The notes below the pieces were generated by a model. It saw only the letters and a list, made by a program, of their open reading frames with translations, made no database searches and was not told where the DNA came from. Made by a program: the position numbers and the translations under genes. Shown in pieces: positions 1 to 8,828 of a DNA stretch of 64,000 nt. Origin of the DNA: Streptomyces sp. NBC_00306 (GTDB lineage: Bacteria > Actinomycetota > Actinomycetes > Streptomycetales > Streptomycetaceae). The stretch's first letter is position 1. Every line of letters begins with the position of its first letter. Location of the stretch: the NCBI RefSeq assembly GCF_036169555.1, contig NZ_CP108032.1, positions 7,254,001-7,318,000 on the forward strand, read 5' to 3'.

Positions 1-1
1 G

Positions 2-1225
2 GAGGAGCCGCTGCCGGGCGACCTGAGGATGGCCGGTGCCCTGTGGCCCGTCCTGCTCGCCTCGGCCGTCGGCCTGCTGCCGTTCACCATCTTCAGCACC
101 TACCTGGTGCCGATCGCGGACGAGGCGGGAAGCAGCGTCGCGGCGATGGGCGGGCTGCGCGGACTCGGCGGCCTGGCAGCCCTGTTGGTCGGCACCGCGC
201 TCGCCCCCTTCATCGACCGCGTACGCAAGGAGTGGGCGGTCGCGGGCGGACTCGTCGCCCTCGGCGCTTCAACGGCGCTCGGTGCGAGCGGGGACTTCGT
301 GCTGCTGGCGGTGTTCTGTCTGCTGGTCGGCGCGAGTACGTCCGTGCTGAACCCGGCCCTCACCGCGGCGGCCGCCGACCGCTTCGGTACGGGCAGGGCG
401 GCCGGCCGGGCGGCGACCCTGGTCACAGCGGTGCAGTCGATGACCGCCATGCTCGCGGCGCCGCTCGTGGCCCTGCCCGCCCTCCTCTGGGGCTGGGAGG
501 GAGACCTCCTCGCCGTGACCGCGGCCTCGGTTCTCCTCGCCGGGCTCTTCCTCGCACGGGCCGAGCCGAGGAAGGCCGAGGGGGGCGGGAAGGAACAACG
601 CCTGAGCTATCTCGCCTCGTTCACGGCGCTCGGAGCGGTTCGCGGAGCCGTGCCCCTGCTTCTCATTTCCCTGCTCCGCACCGCGGTCTTCATGGGCTAC
701 CTCGCCTATCTGGCGGCCTTCTACGACGACCGCTTCGGGCTCGACCCCGGCCTCTTCGCGTTCGTCTGGACGCTGAGCGGCGCGTCGTACTTCGTGAGCA
801 ACCTCCTCACCGGGCGGATCACGAACTCCGCCGAACCCCGGATCAGCACCGAACGCCTGCTGGCCATCGGCCTCGTCGCTGCGCTGGTGTCGGTCGTGGG
901 CTTCTACTTCACGCACTGGCTGCCGCTCGCCCTCACGCTCACCTCGCTGCATGCGGCGAGCCATGCCGTCGTGGCCGCGTGCGCCGTCAGTCTCCTGGTA
1001 CGGCGCTGCGGCCCGCTGCGCGGCTCGGCCCTGAGCCTCAACGCGGCGGGCCAGAGCCTCGGGGTCTTCGTCGGCGCGGCCCTGGGCGGCGCCGGTCTCG
1101 GCCTGGCGGGTTTCCCGGGCATCGCCGCCGCCTTCGGCGCCCTTGTCGTCGTGGCGCTCGGCGCGGCCGGCGTGGTGTCCCGCCACGGCGCCCAGGAACG
1201 GGAGCAGGAGGCGGCCGCCGCGTAG
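2..1225 (+). CDS. MFS transporter, 5' end outside window
   Basis: About 400 residues with the hydrophobic pattern of a 12-helix major facilitator, likely a proton-driven exporter. The reading frame is open to the window edge (EEPLPGDLR precedes the first ATG at base 29), and no ribosome site lies at a proper distance from that ATG, so the gene probably begins upstream. Helices begin at once (WPVLLASAVGLLPF), and a charged cytoplasmic loop sits near the middle (AEPRKAEGGGKEQR). It is followed after 88 bases by the FecCD permease gene on the same strand, which suggests a role in siderophore export. That substrate is inferred from context only. Confidence 0.8.
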   Translation, partial: EEPLPGDLRMAGALWPVLLASAVGLLPFTIFSTYLVPIADEAGSSVAAMGGLRGLGGLAALLVGTALAPFIDRVRKEWAVAGGLVALGASTALGASGDFVLLAVFCLLVGASTSVLNPALTAAAADRFGTGRAAGRAATLVTAVQSMTAMLAAPLVALPALLWGWEGDLLAVTAASVLLAGLFLARAEPRKAEGGGKEQRLSYLASFTALGAVRGAVPLLLISLLRTAVFMGYLAYLAAFYDDRFGLDPGLFAFVWTLSGASYFVSNLLTGRITNSAEPRISTERLLAIGLVAALVSVVGFYFTHWLPLALTLTSLHAASHAVVAACAVSLLVRRCGPLRGSALSLNAAGQSLGVFVGAALGGAGLGLAGFPGIAAAFGALVVVALGAAGVVSRHGAQEREQEAAAA

Positions 1226-1313
1226 CCGACGAGCCCCCGGCCTCGTACCGCCCGGCCGTCGTCACAGCTTTCCCCCGAACACTTCTCCTCCTACCGAAAG
1301 TGAAGGCGGCTCC

Positions 1314-2453
1314 ATGCCTCCGCCCGCGATCACCTCACCACCGGTCGGCACCGGTGAAACGGGATCAGCCGACATCCCAACATCCGCGGCCGCGACCGGT
1401 CTCAAGGGCCGACTTACCTCGTCTCATGGCCTGTTGGCGGCCTGCCTCATCCTGCTCGCCGTCCTCCTCGTCTCCGTCGTCGTGGCCATCGGTCTGGGAT
1501 CCGCGGTGATCACGCCGGGGGAGACCGCCCGGTATCTGTGGGCGGCCCTCAGCGGCGGACACATCGCCGAGGACGAGGTGACGACGTATCAGATCATCTG
1601 GCAGATCCGTGCACCGCGGGTCCTGACCGCGGCCCTCGTGGGCGCCGGGCTGAGTGCCGTCGGCGTCGCCATCCAGGCCCTGGTGCGCAACGCCCTTGCG
1701 GACCCCTTCGTCCTCGGCGTCTCCTCAGGGGCGTCCGTCGGCGCCGTCGGCGTCACGGTCACCGGCGGCCTCGCCGCGCTCGGCATCTACGCGGTGTCCG
1801 CCGGCGCCTTCATCGGCGCCCTGGTGGCGGCGGTCCTGGTCCACGCGGCCGCATCCAGCCGGGGCACGCTCTCACCGCTGCGCCTGGTCCTGACCGGAGT
1901 GGCCATGTCGCTCGGCTTCCAGGCGCTGATGAGCGTGATCATCTACGTCGCCCCGGACAGTGAGGCGACCAGCATGATCCTCCACTGGACGATGGGCAGC
2001 TTCGGCGCCGCCAGCTGGGGCTCGCTGCCCGTCGTCTGCGTCGCCGTCCTGCTCGGTCTGGCCGTGCTCCACCGACACGGCCGGGCGCTGGACGTCCTCG
2101 CCCTCGGGGACGAGACGGCCGCGAGCCTCGGGATCAGCCCCGACCGGCATCGCAAGGGCCTGCTCGTGATCGTCTCACTCGTGACGGGGGTGATGGTCGC
2201 CGTCAGCGGAGCCATCGCCTTCGTCGGCCTGGTCATGCCGCACGTGGTGCGCATGGTCGTCGGGGCCGCCCACGTCCGGGTGCTGGCCGTCGCCCCTCTG
2301 CTGGGGGCGATCTTCATGGTGTGGGTCGACCTGGTGTCGCGGACGCTCGTGGCACCCCGTGAGCTGCCGCTGGGCGTCATCACCGCACTGGTCGGAGTGC
2401 CGGTGTTCATCGTGCTGATGCGTCGCAAGAGCTATCTGTTCGGGGGTCGTTGA
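1314..2453 (+). CDS. Ferric-siderophore ABC transporter permease (FecCD family)
   Basis: 379 residues, the membrane channel of a type II ABC importer for ferric siderophores (or cobalamin/heme). The family signature ALVRNALADPFVLGVSSGAS is present, as are later loops such as GLVMPHVVRM that contact the ATPase. About ten membrane helices follow a 45-residue cytoplasmic leader. The frame is open further upstream, but the ATG at 1314 was chosen because a purine-rich GAAGGCGG lies just before it and the earlier region is arginine-rich out-of-frame sequence. The ATPase gene starts one base after its stop, so the two are translationally coupled. Confidence 0.92.
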   Translation: MPPPAITSPPVGTGETGSADIPTSAAATGLKGRLTSSHGLLAACLILLAVLLVSVVVAIGLGSAVITPGETARYLWAALSGGHIAEDEVTTYQIIWQIRAPRVLTAALVGAGLSAVGVAIQALVRNALADPFVLGVSSGASVGAVGVTVTGGLAALGIYAVSAGAFIGALVAAVLVHAAASSRGTLSPLRLVLTGVAMSLGFQALMSVIIYVAPDSEATSMILHWTMGSFGAASWGSLPVVCVAVLLGLAVLHRHGRALDVLALGDETAASLGISPDRHRKGLLVIVSLVTGVMVAVSGAIAFVGLVMPHVVRMVVGAAHVRVLAVAPLLGAIFMVWVDLVSRTLVAPRELPLGVITALVGVPVFIVLMRRKSYLFGGR

Positions 2454-2454
2454 G

Positions 2455-3228
2455 ATGGATTTGACACTCGACGGGCTCTCGGTGGTGACCGACGGCAGAA
2501 GTCTGGTGCGCGATCTCTCGCTGCGGGTGGACAGCGGCCGGGTCGTGGGCCTGGTCGGCCCGAACGGCAGCGGCAAGTCCACCGCGCTGCGCTGTGTGTA
2601 CCGGGCGCTTCGCCCCAGCAGCGGCACGGTGTGGGTGGGCGACGACGATCTCTCCCGTCTCGCGATGCGCCGCAGCGCGCAGACCGTCGCCGCCATGACC
2701 CAGGACGGCGCCGTCGACCTCGACTTCACGGTCGAGGAACTCGTCGCCCTGGGGCGAACGCCCCACCTCCAGGGCAATCAGGCACTCGGCCGACGGGAAC
2801 GGGAGCTGTGCGAGCGGGCGATGGAGCGGCTCGACATCCGGCATCTCGCGCGGCGCGGAGTGCTGACCCTCTCGGGCGGAGAGCGTCAGCGCGTCCTGTT
2901 GGCCCGTGCTCTCGTCCAGGAGCCGAAGATCCTCGTACTGGACGAGCCGACCAACCATCTCGACGTACGCCACCAGGTCCAGCTGCTCTCGCTCCTGCGC
3001 GGCTCGGGGCTCACCGTCCTCATCGTCCTGCACGACCTCAACCTGGCCTCGGCGGCCTGTGATCACATCGGCGTCCTCTCCGACGGCCGCCTGGTGACGG
3101 CGGGTTCGCCCGCCCATGTCCTCACCCCGGAGCTAGTCGACGAGGTGTTCGGTGTCGAGGCCGACGTGGTTCCCCACCCGCTCACGGGGGCTCCCCAACT
3201 GCTGTATTCGCTCAACTCCTCCTGGTGA
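2455..3228 (+). CDS. Ferric-siderophore ABC transporter ATP-binding protein
   Basis: 257 residues, the FecE/FepC-type ATPase that powers the FecCD permease encoded just upstream. Visible motifs are Walker A GPNGSGKST (residues 35-43), signature LSGGERQR (about 147), Walker B ILVLDEPTNHLD (about 165) and the switch histidine in VLHDLNLA. Length and motif spacing are normal for the family. The start lies one base past the permease stop. A GAGAGG at 3227-3232, overlapping its own stop codon, serves the next gene, so permease, ATPase and binding protein form one operon. Confidence 0.95.
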   Translation: MDLTLDGLSVVTDGRSLVRDLSLRVDSGRVVGLVGPNGSGKSTALRCVYRALRPSSGTVWVGDDDLSRLAMRRSAQTVAAMTQDGAVDLDFTVEELVALGRTPHLQGNQALGRRERELCERAMERLDIRHLARRGVLTLSGGERQRVLLARALVQEPKILVLDEPTNHLDVRHQVQLLSLLRGSGLTVLIVLHDLNLASAACDHIGVLSDGRLVTAGSPAHVLTPELVDEVFGVEADVVPHPLTGAPQLLYSLNSSW

Positions 3229-3241
3229 GAGGCCTATCCAC

Positions 3242-4255
3242 GTGTTGCGTATGAATCGATCGTCCGGCGCGGTGTCCCGAGGCACCGCAATCGGATCCGC
3301 GCTCGCCGCCGTCCTGCTGCTCAGCGGCTGCGGCGCCGAGGTCGGGACGGACGCCGAGGCGTCCGGGAAGGTCACCGTGAAGCGCTGCGGTGAGCCGGTC
3401 GCGTACACGACCCCGCAGCGCGCCGTCGCCTACGAGGGCGGCAGCGCCGACAAGCTGTTCAGCCTCGGCCTGACCGAGCATGTGCACGGCTATGTGATGC
3501 CGCCGGCCAACCCGCCGGTGAGCGAGTCCCCCTGGGCGTCCGAGTACGCCAAGGTCAAGATGCTCAGCGACGACCTCCTCAACAAGGAACTGGTGGTGGA
3601 GGCCAAGTCCGACTTTGTCGTGGCGGGCTGGAACTCCGGCTTCAAGGACGAGCGGGGCATCACGCCGAAGATCCTGGATCAGCTCGGGATCCAGAGTTTC
3701 CTGCACACCGAGAGCTGCTTCAACTACCCCGGGTACCCCGAGAAGGTCACCCCCTTCGAAGGGCTCTACACCGACCTCGACCGACTGGGCCGGATCTTCC
3801 GGGTCGAGGACAGGGCGGACAAGGTCGTCGCCGGCCTGAAACGCCGGGTCGAGGCGGTCGCGGAACAGGCGCCCCAGGGCAACGCGGTGCCGGTCTTCCT
3901 CTACGACTCGGGCACCGATCAGCCCTTCACCGCGGGCAATCAGGTCCCGCCCAACGACATCATCAGGACCGCGGGCGGCAGGAACATCTTCGACGGACTC
4001 GACCAGCGCTGGACCCAGGTGAACTGGGAGGCGGTCGCCGAGGCCGAACCCGAGGTGATCATGATCCTCGACTACGGCGACCTGCCGGCCAGGAAGAAGA
4101 TCGACTTTCTGCGGAAGTCCCCGCACACGAGGGAACTCCCCGCGGTCAAGAAGAACAACTTCTTCGTCCTCGACTACAACGAGGGCATCAGCGGACCGAG
4201 GAACGTCGACGGCCTGGAGAAGTTCGCGAAGTACATGCGGACACTGGGTGGTTGA
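3242..4255 (+). CDS. Siderophore-binding lipoprotein of ABC importer
   Basis: About 337 residues, a periplasmic-binding-protein-like (FecB/Peripla_BP_2) lipoprotein that would capture ferric siderophore outside the membrane and deliver it to the upstream permease. The lipobox is LLSGC, with the lipidated cysteine at about residue 30 after a short basic and hydrophobic leader. The GTG at 3242 sits nine bases after GAGAGG; an ATG at 3251 is the alternative. The phrase TDLDRLGRIFRVEDRADKVV matches the helical hinge of class III binding proteins. It is the last gene of the operon and converges on the molybdenum hydroxylase genes. Confidence 0.9.
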   Translation: MLRMNRSSGAVSRGTAIGSALAAVLLLSGCGAEVGTDAEASGKVTVKRCGEPVAYTTPQRAVAYEGGSADKLFSLGLTEHVHGYVMPPANPPVSESPWASEYAKVKMLSDDLLNKELVVEAKSDFVVAGWNSGFKDERGITPKILDQLGIQSFLHTESCFNYPGYPEKVTPFEGLYTDLDRLGRIFRVEDRADKVVAGLKRRVEAVAEQAPQGNAVPVFLYDSGTDQPFTAGNQVPPNDIIRTAGGRNIFDGLDQRWTQVNWEAVAEAEPEVIMILDYGDLPARKKIDFLRKSPHTRELPAVKKNNFFVLDYNEGISGPRNVDGLEKFAKYMRTLGG

Positions 4256-4282
4256 CCCCACGTCGGCAGTCGGCAAGCCCCG

Positions 4283-6493
4283 TCAGAGGAGCTGGTCGAT
4301 GGTGAAGGGGAGGGACCGCAGACGACGGCCGGTGGCGTGATGGATTGCGTTGCCGATGGCTGCCGCCACGCCGACCAGGCCGATCTCGCCGACACCCTTG
4401 GTTCCGACGTTCGTTGCGCGGTCGGGAGTCCCGCAGAAGATGACCTCCATGTCGGGAACGTCGGCGTTGACGGGCATCAGGTAGTCGCCGAACGTGGGGT
4501 TGGCGATACGACCGGTGCCCTCGTCGGTCTCGGTCGCCTCGAACATGGCCTGGCTGATACCGCCGACGGTGCCGCCGACGATCTGGCTGGTGGCCGTCTT
4601 CTCGTTGAGGATGCGTCCGCCGTCGATGGCGGAGACCACCCGCTTGACCCGCAGCAGGCCGAGCCCGGGGTCGATGCGGATCTCGACGAACTTGGCTCCG
4701 AAGGCGCCGGAGGGGGCCATGCCGATCTGCTTCCCGTCGGGCGGGGTACTGCGACCGTCGGCGCTGACCTCCTCCAGACCGTGGCGGGCGAGGATGTCGG
4801 TGTAGGGCTCGCCCTGGTCCGGAGCGCTGATGCGGTGGAGCCGTCCTTCGCCGACGGTGACGTCGTCCGCTGAAGCACCGCGCAGTGGCGACTTGTCGTC
4901 GTCGCGCACGATGTCGAGCAGTTCGTGGACGAGGTTGTCGCACGCGGTGTGGATCGCGTTGGCCAGCGCTCCGGTCAGGCCGGAGCCGCCGGCCTGGGGC
5001 GAGTAGGGCATGTCGGAGTCGCCGAGGTCGAAGCGGACCCTGCTGATCTCCAGTCCGAGGAGTTCGGCGGCGAACTGCGTCATCACGGTGTAGGTTCCGG
5101 TGCCGATATCGGTGGCGGCGCTCCGTACATACGCCGAGCCGTCGCGGCGCAGGGACGCCCGTGCCTGGCAGGGAGCCTGGTAGAACGGGTAGGACACACC
5201 GGCCATGCCGTACCCGACGAGCCATCGGCCGTCACGCATGGAGCCGATGTCGGGCGTACGGCGCGACCAGCCGAACCGCTCCGCACCCTGGGTGTAGCAG
5301 TCGCGGAGGGCCTTGCTCGACCAGGGCAGACCCAGCAGCGGGTGGTCTTCGGCATAGTTGCGCAGACGGAGTTCCAGCGGATCCATACCGATGGCGTGGG
5401 CCGCCTCGTCGATGGCGGACTCCAGAGCGAAGTTGCCCTGGCCTTCGGCGGGAGCGCGCATGGACCCGGGGCAGGGGATGTTCAGACGGGCCTGCCGGTC
5501 GCGCGTCATCACGTTGGGGCACGCGTAGGACACGGCCGAGCAGCCGGAGACCGGCTCGAAGTCGTCGTCCTCCATCGCCACCGACGAGATTCCGTGGTGC
5601 TCGATGGCGACGAGGTCCCCGGCCCTGGTGACCCCGATCCTGATCTGCTGGACGCTGTCCGGACGGTGCCCGACCGAGGTGAACATCTGCGGTCGCGTCA
5701 GCACCAGTTTCACGGGATGCCTGACCTCGCGGGCGGCCAGCGCGGTCAGGATGACGTGGGACCACACCCGCAGGCCGGCGCCGAAGCCGCCGCCGACGAA
5801 CGGCGCGAGCACCCGGATACCGCTCTCCGGTACACCGAAGACCGTGGCGAGTGTCGTGCGTACGTTGTGGGGCCACTGCGTGGAGTCGTGCACGGTGAGA
5901 GAGTCGCCGTGCCATGAGGCGATGGTGCTCATCAGGCCGAGCGGGTTGTTGGTGTTGTCGGGCGTCGTGTAGCGCCCTTCGACCACGACGTCCGCCTCGG
6001 CGAAGCCGGCGGACACGTCGCCCCGATCCGAGTCCATCCCCCAGGGGTTGGTCAGGACCTGCGCGTTCGGATCCTCCACGTCGAGCAACGCTTCGGCCGG
6101 CTCGTATTCCACACGTACCAGCGACGCGGCGTGCCGGGCCTGCTCGGCGCTGTCGGCCACCACGATCGCGATGTGCTGGCCGTAGTGGAGAATCCGGTCG
6201 TCCTGCATGGGCGCCGGCGGCGACGGCCCGAGCAGTGTCATCGGTCCGCGCGGCAACTGCGGAGCGGTGAGATGGGTGATCACCGTCAGGACGCCGGGTG
6301 CGGACTGCGCGTCGGAGGCGTCGATACTGCGGATGCGTCCCGCGGCGATGGTGCTCCCCACCAGGGCGGCGTGCACCATGCCCGGATAGCTGAAGTCATT
6401 GGGGTAGTGCGCTGCCCCGGTGACCTTCAGCGGTGCGTCTACGCGCTCGATGCCTTCACCGACGACCGCGCGGGGAGTTTCGAGGGTGGTCAT
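4283..6493 (-). CDS. Molybdopterin-binding subunit, xanthine dehydrogenase family (PaoC-like)
   Basis: 736 residues, the molybdenum catalytic subunit of a three-protein hydroxylase that oxidises aldehydes or N-heterocycles with water as oxygen source. Cofactor-binding stretches include FVGGGFGAGL and QGNFALESAIDEAAHAIGMD, and the C-terminal GVGEIGLVG carries the expected catalytic glutamate. The ATG at 6493 overlaps the stop of the FAD subunit (ATGA). No signal peptide or Tat motif is seen, so the complex is probably cytoplasmic, unlike E. coli PaoABC. The substrate cannot be told from sequence. No XdhC-like maturation factor is encoded nearby. Confidence 0.93.
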   Translation of the reverse strand: MTTLETPRAVVGEGIERVDAPLKVTGAAHYPNDFSYPGMVHAALVGSTIAAGRIRSIDASDAQSAPGVLTVITHLTAPQLPRGPMTLLGPSPPAPMQDDRILHYGQHIAIVVADSAEQARHAASLVRVEYEPAEALLDVEDPNAQVLTNPWGMDSDRGDVSAGFAEADVVVEGRYTTPDNTNNPLGLMSTIASWHGDSLTVHDSTQWPHNVRTTLATVFGVPESGIRVLAPFVGGGFGAGLRVWSHVILTALAAREVRHPVKLVLTRPQMFTSVGHRPDSVQQIRIGVTRAGDLVAIEHHGISSVAMEDDDFEPVSGCSAVSYACPNVMTRDRQARLNIPCPGSMRAPAEGQGNFALESAIDEAAHAIGMDPLELRLRNYAEDHPLLGLPWSSKALRDCYTQGAERFGWSRRTPDIGSMRDGRWLVGYGMAGVSYPFYQAPCQARASLRRDGSAYVRSAATDIGTGTYTVMTQFAAELLGLEISRVRFDLGDSDMPYSPQAGGSGLTGALANAIHTACDNLVHELLDIVRDDDKSPLRGASADDVTVGEGRLHRISAPDQGEPYTDILARHGLEEVSADGRSTPPDGKQIGMAPSGAFGAKFVEIRIDPGLGLLRVKRVVSAIDGGRILNEKTATSQIVGGTVGGISQAMFEATETDEGTGRIANPTFGDYLMPVNADVPDMEVIFCGTPDRATNVGTKGVGEIGLVGVAAAIGNAIHHATGRRLRSLPFTIDQLL

Positions 6494-7479
6494 GACGGGG
6501 CTCCTGCAACGGTCTCGAGCGTGCGCACCAGGGTGCGCTTGGCCAGATCCACCTTGAAGGCGGTGCCCGGCAGCGTCTGTGCGCCCTCCAGGGCTGCCTC
6601 CGCGGCCATCCGGAAGCGTTCGTCGCTCGCCGGTGCTCCTCGCAGCACCTCCTCGGCGTCCCAGGCCCGCCACGGGACCGTGCCGACGCCGCCCAGGCCG
6701 ATCCGTGCGTCGCGGATGGTGTCGCCCTCCAACTGCAGAGCAACGCCGGCCGAGGTCAGGGCGAACTCGTAGGACACCCGGTCGCGGACCTTCAGGTAGT
6801 GGGACCGGGTGTCCTGCGGCAGCAGCGGAATCTCGACCTCGGTGATCAGCTCACCGTGGTTCAGCACGTTCTCGATGTGCGGTGTCGAACCGGGTTCCCG
6901 GTAGAACCGCGTCAGGGGTACCGACCGGGGGCCGTCCTGGCCCTGGACATGGACGACGACGTCCAGCGCCACGAAGGGGATCGCGACGTCCGAGGCATGC
7001 AACGCGATGCATTGATCGCTTGTGCCCAGGATGGCGTGCATGCGCTGAAAGCCGGTGATCGCGGCGCAGCCGGACCCGGGGTCGCGCTTGTTGCAGGCAC
7101 CTACGGTGGGGTCCCTGAAGTAGCGGCACCGGGCACGCTGCAACAGGTTGCCGCCGATGGTCGCCATATTCCTCAGCTGCGTGGAGGCTCCGAGCAGGAG
7201 CGCCTCACGCACGAACGGAAGCCGTTCGCGCAGCACGGGATCCGCTGCCAGTTCCTCCATCGTCGTCAGCGCACCGACGTGCACCGACGACTCGGCGTGC
7301 ATGATCCCCTTCAGCGGCAGCCGGGTGATGTCGACCAGCCGATCGGGATGAAGGACGCCGTCCTTCATCAGATCCAGCTGGGTCGTGCCTCCGGCCAGGA
7401 ATGACGTTTTCGGGTCGGCCGTCACGGCCGCGACTGCTTGCTCGGTCTCGGCGGGCCGGACGTATTCGAAGGGGCGCAT
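6490..7479 (-). CDS. FAD-binding subunit of molybdenum hydroxylase (PaoB-like)
   Basis: 329 residues, the flavoprotein that moves electrons between the iron-sulfur subunit and its acceptor. FAD-binding features are FLAGGTTQLDLMKDG and TIGGNLLQ (CO_dh_FAD family). Right after the latter is a cysteine cluster (RCRYF, ACNKR, GSGCAA) as in PaoB/YagS, where it holds an extra [4Fe-4S] centre. This is why the complex is called PaoABC-type rather than plain xanthine dehydrogenase. The ATG at 7479 follows GGAGGGG. It lies two bases after the iron-sulfur gene and overlaps the next gene by four. Confidence 0.93.
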   Translation of the reverse strand: MRPFEYVRPAETEQAVAAVTADPKTSFLAGGTTQLDLMKDGVLHPDRLVDITRLPLKGIMHAESSVHVGALTTMEELAADPVLRERLPFVREALLLGASTQLRNMATIGGNLLQRARCRYFRDPTVGACNKRDPGSGCAAITGFQRMHAILGTSDQCIALHASDVAIPFVALDVVVHVQGQDGPRSVPLTRFYREPGSTPHIENVLNHGELITEVEIPLLPQDTRSHYLKVRDRVSYEFALTSAGVALQLEGDTIRDARIGLGGVGTVPWRAWDAEEVLRGAPASDERFRMAAEAALEGAQTLPGTAFKVDLAKRTLVRTLETVAGAPS

Positions 7480-7481
7480 CG

Positions 7482-7997
7482 TCACCCCTCCGAAACGACG
7501 TCGCGTATCGCGGCACGGATATTCGGATAGGCACCGCAGCGGCAGATGTTCCCGCTCATGAATTCGCTGATGTCCTCGTCCGTGCCCGCCCGGCCCTCGG
7601 CCTCCAGGCACACGGCGGACATGATCTGCCCAGGGGTGCAGTAGCCGCACTGGAACGCGTCACGGCGTGCGAAGGCGGCCTGCATCGGGTGCGGCTCACC
7701 GTTGTCGGACAGACCCTCCACGGTGGTGATCTCGCGGCCTTCGTACTGGGCGGCGAGCGCGAGGCAGGACACGATGCGTTTCCCGTCGGCCAGCACGGTA
7801 CAGGCCCCGCAAGCGCCCTGGTCACAGCCCTTTTTCGCCCCGGTCAGCACCAAGTGATCACGCAATGCGTCGAGGAGGGTCACCCGCGAGTCGAGCCGCA
7901 GACGATACGCATCGCCGTTGACGTTCAGGGTGACCTCTACGGTGGGAATCTCCGGTGTGGCTTCGCGGGGGCGTGCTTGAGTGTCGACGTGCTTCAT
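7482..7997 (-). CDS. (2Fe-2S)-binding subunit of molybdenum hydroxylase (PaoA-like)
   Basis: 171 residues, the small electron-transfer subunit with two [2Fe-2S] clusters. The plant-ferredoxin-type cluster uses C58, C63, C66 and C78 (GCDQGACGAC, then IVSC). The C-terminal helical cluster shows CGYCTPGQ and NICRCG. It is the first gene of the operon. The N-terminus is short and charged, with no twin-arginine signal, whereas E. coli PaoA is Tat-exported. Its promoter must lie in 7998-8322, a spacer holding a strong hairpin. Confidence 0.94.
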   Translation of the reverse strand: MKHVDTQARPREATPEIPTVEVTLNVNGDAYRLRLDSRVTLLDALRDHLVLTGAKKGCDQGACGACTVLADGKRIVSCLALAAQYEGREITTVEGLSDNGEPHPMQAAFARRDAFQCGYCTPGQIMSAVCLEAEGRAGTDEDISEFMSGNICRCGAYPNIRAAIRDVVSEG

Positions 7998-8152
7998 AAC
8001 GCCTCAATTCGATGTGAACCTGCCCGGGGCGATGAAGTGGGCACGCTTCGCCATCCGGCGCAGTATCCGAAAAATTCTAGGTCCGGATCGGAGTGCGCGC
8101 ATTTTCTGGCGGTGGGGTTCGGGCCAGGGCTTCGCCGACCCGATGCGCAGGG

Positions 8153-8190
8153 TCGTCCGCCCGTCCGTGATGTCCCGGACGGGCGGACGA
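8153..8190. repeat. Perfect 15-bp inverted repeat in divergent intergenic spacer
   Basis: The arms TCGTCCGCCCGTCCG (8153-8167) and its exact complement (8176-8190) flank an 8-base loop. The spacer from 7998 to 8322 separates the divergent molybdenum hydroxylase operon and the hypothetical gene at 8323, where a terminator is not expected. It could be an operator, an attenuator in one leader, or the 3' end of a small RNA. The rest of the spacer shows no gene. An A+T-rich patch near 8070-8083 (AAAAATTC) could be promoter sequence. Confidence 0.7.
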
Positions 8191-8322
8191 TCACGCCACG
8201 CCGGCTGCCGCCCGGGTCTTTCCGTGCTGGGAGCGGCCACGCCTCTACACCACTGGACGGGACACCGTCCGAGATATCCGCAACGACCGCGCGATGACCC
8301 GAGTCCTGGCCAGAGTGGACGG

Positions 8323-8790
8323 GTGTGGACAACGCTTGCACCGCTCATGGGTGTCGTACTCGGCGGGCTGACCTCGTTTGCGGCCCAGTTCTGGCAAGGA
8401 CGCGCGTCGGAGCGCACGGAAACGCGACGCGGCGATCGAGAACGCGCCGAGGGGCGCCGTGCCGAAGCCCTCACCCACCTCATCGACTTCCTGTCCGCGG
8501 TGCAGGAAGCCGAACGGGTGGCGGTGGACCGGTACCACGACAACCTGACCGATGAAGCGTGGCAGGCGCGGGCCAAACAGGCCGTCGACAGGTTGTGGGT
8601 GGCCCAGAAGACGATTCACCTGTTGTGCCCGTCCGAGGTCAACGAGGCGGCACGGCGGGTCGCGTTCGCGGTTCAGAACGTGATCCGAGACGGCCCGCGC
8701 GACCCGGGAGCACCCCAGGACGAGAAGGTCTGGGCGTGCATCAGCCCGAGCCGGCGGGCGTTTCTCGACGCGGCGGCCGAGTACTTGTGA
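8323..8790 (+). CDS. Hypothetical membrane-anchored protein
   Basis: About 155 residues with no recognised domain. One N-terminal hydrophobic segment (APLMGVVLGGLTSFAAQFWQ) is followed by a charged, probably helical stretch (RTETRRGDRERAEGRRAEAL) and a helical C-terminal domain, suggesting a single-pass protein with a cytoplasmic tail. GTG 8323 is preferred; ATG 8347 is possible but would clip the anchor. Proteins of this layout are common in Streptomyces, and no function can be assigned. It is transcribed away from the molybdenum hydroxylase operon. Confidence 0.65.
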   Translation: MWTTLAPLMGVVLGGLTSFAAQFWQGRASERTETRRGDRERAEGRRAEALTHLIDFLSAVQEAERVAVDRYHDNLTDEAWQARAKQAVDRLWVAQKTIHLLCPSEVNEAARRVAFAVQNVIRDGPRDPGAPQDEKVWACISPSRRAFLDAAAEYL

Positions 8791-8828
8791 CGGAGGTGGC
8801 CTCAAGCACTGTGCTGCGGCCTCAACCA

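Noticed and set aside
4283..7997. Carbon monoxide dehydrogenase as the identity of the molybdenum hydroxylase
   Set aside because: The AYRCSFR-type active-site loop of CoxL is not seen, and the FAD subunit has PaoB-like cysteines.
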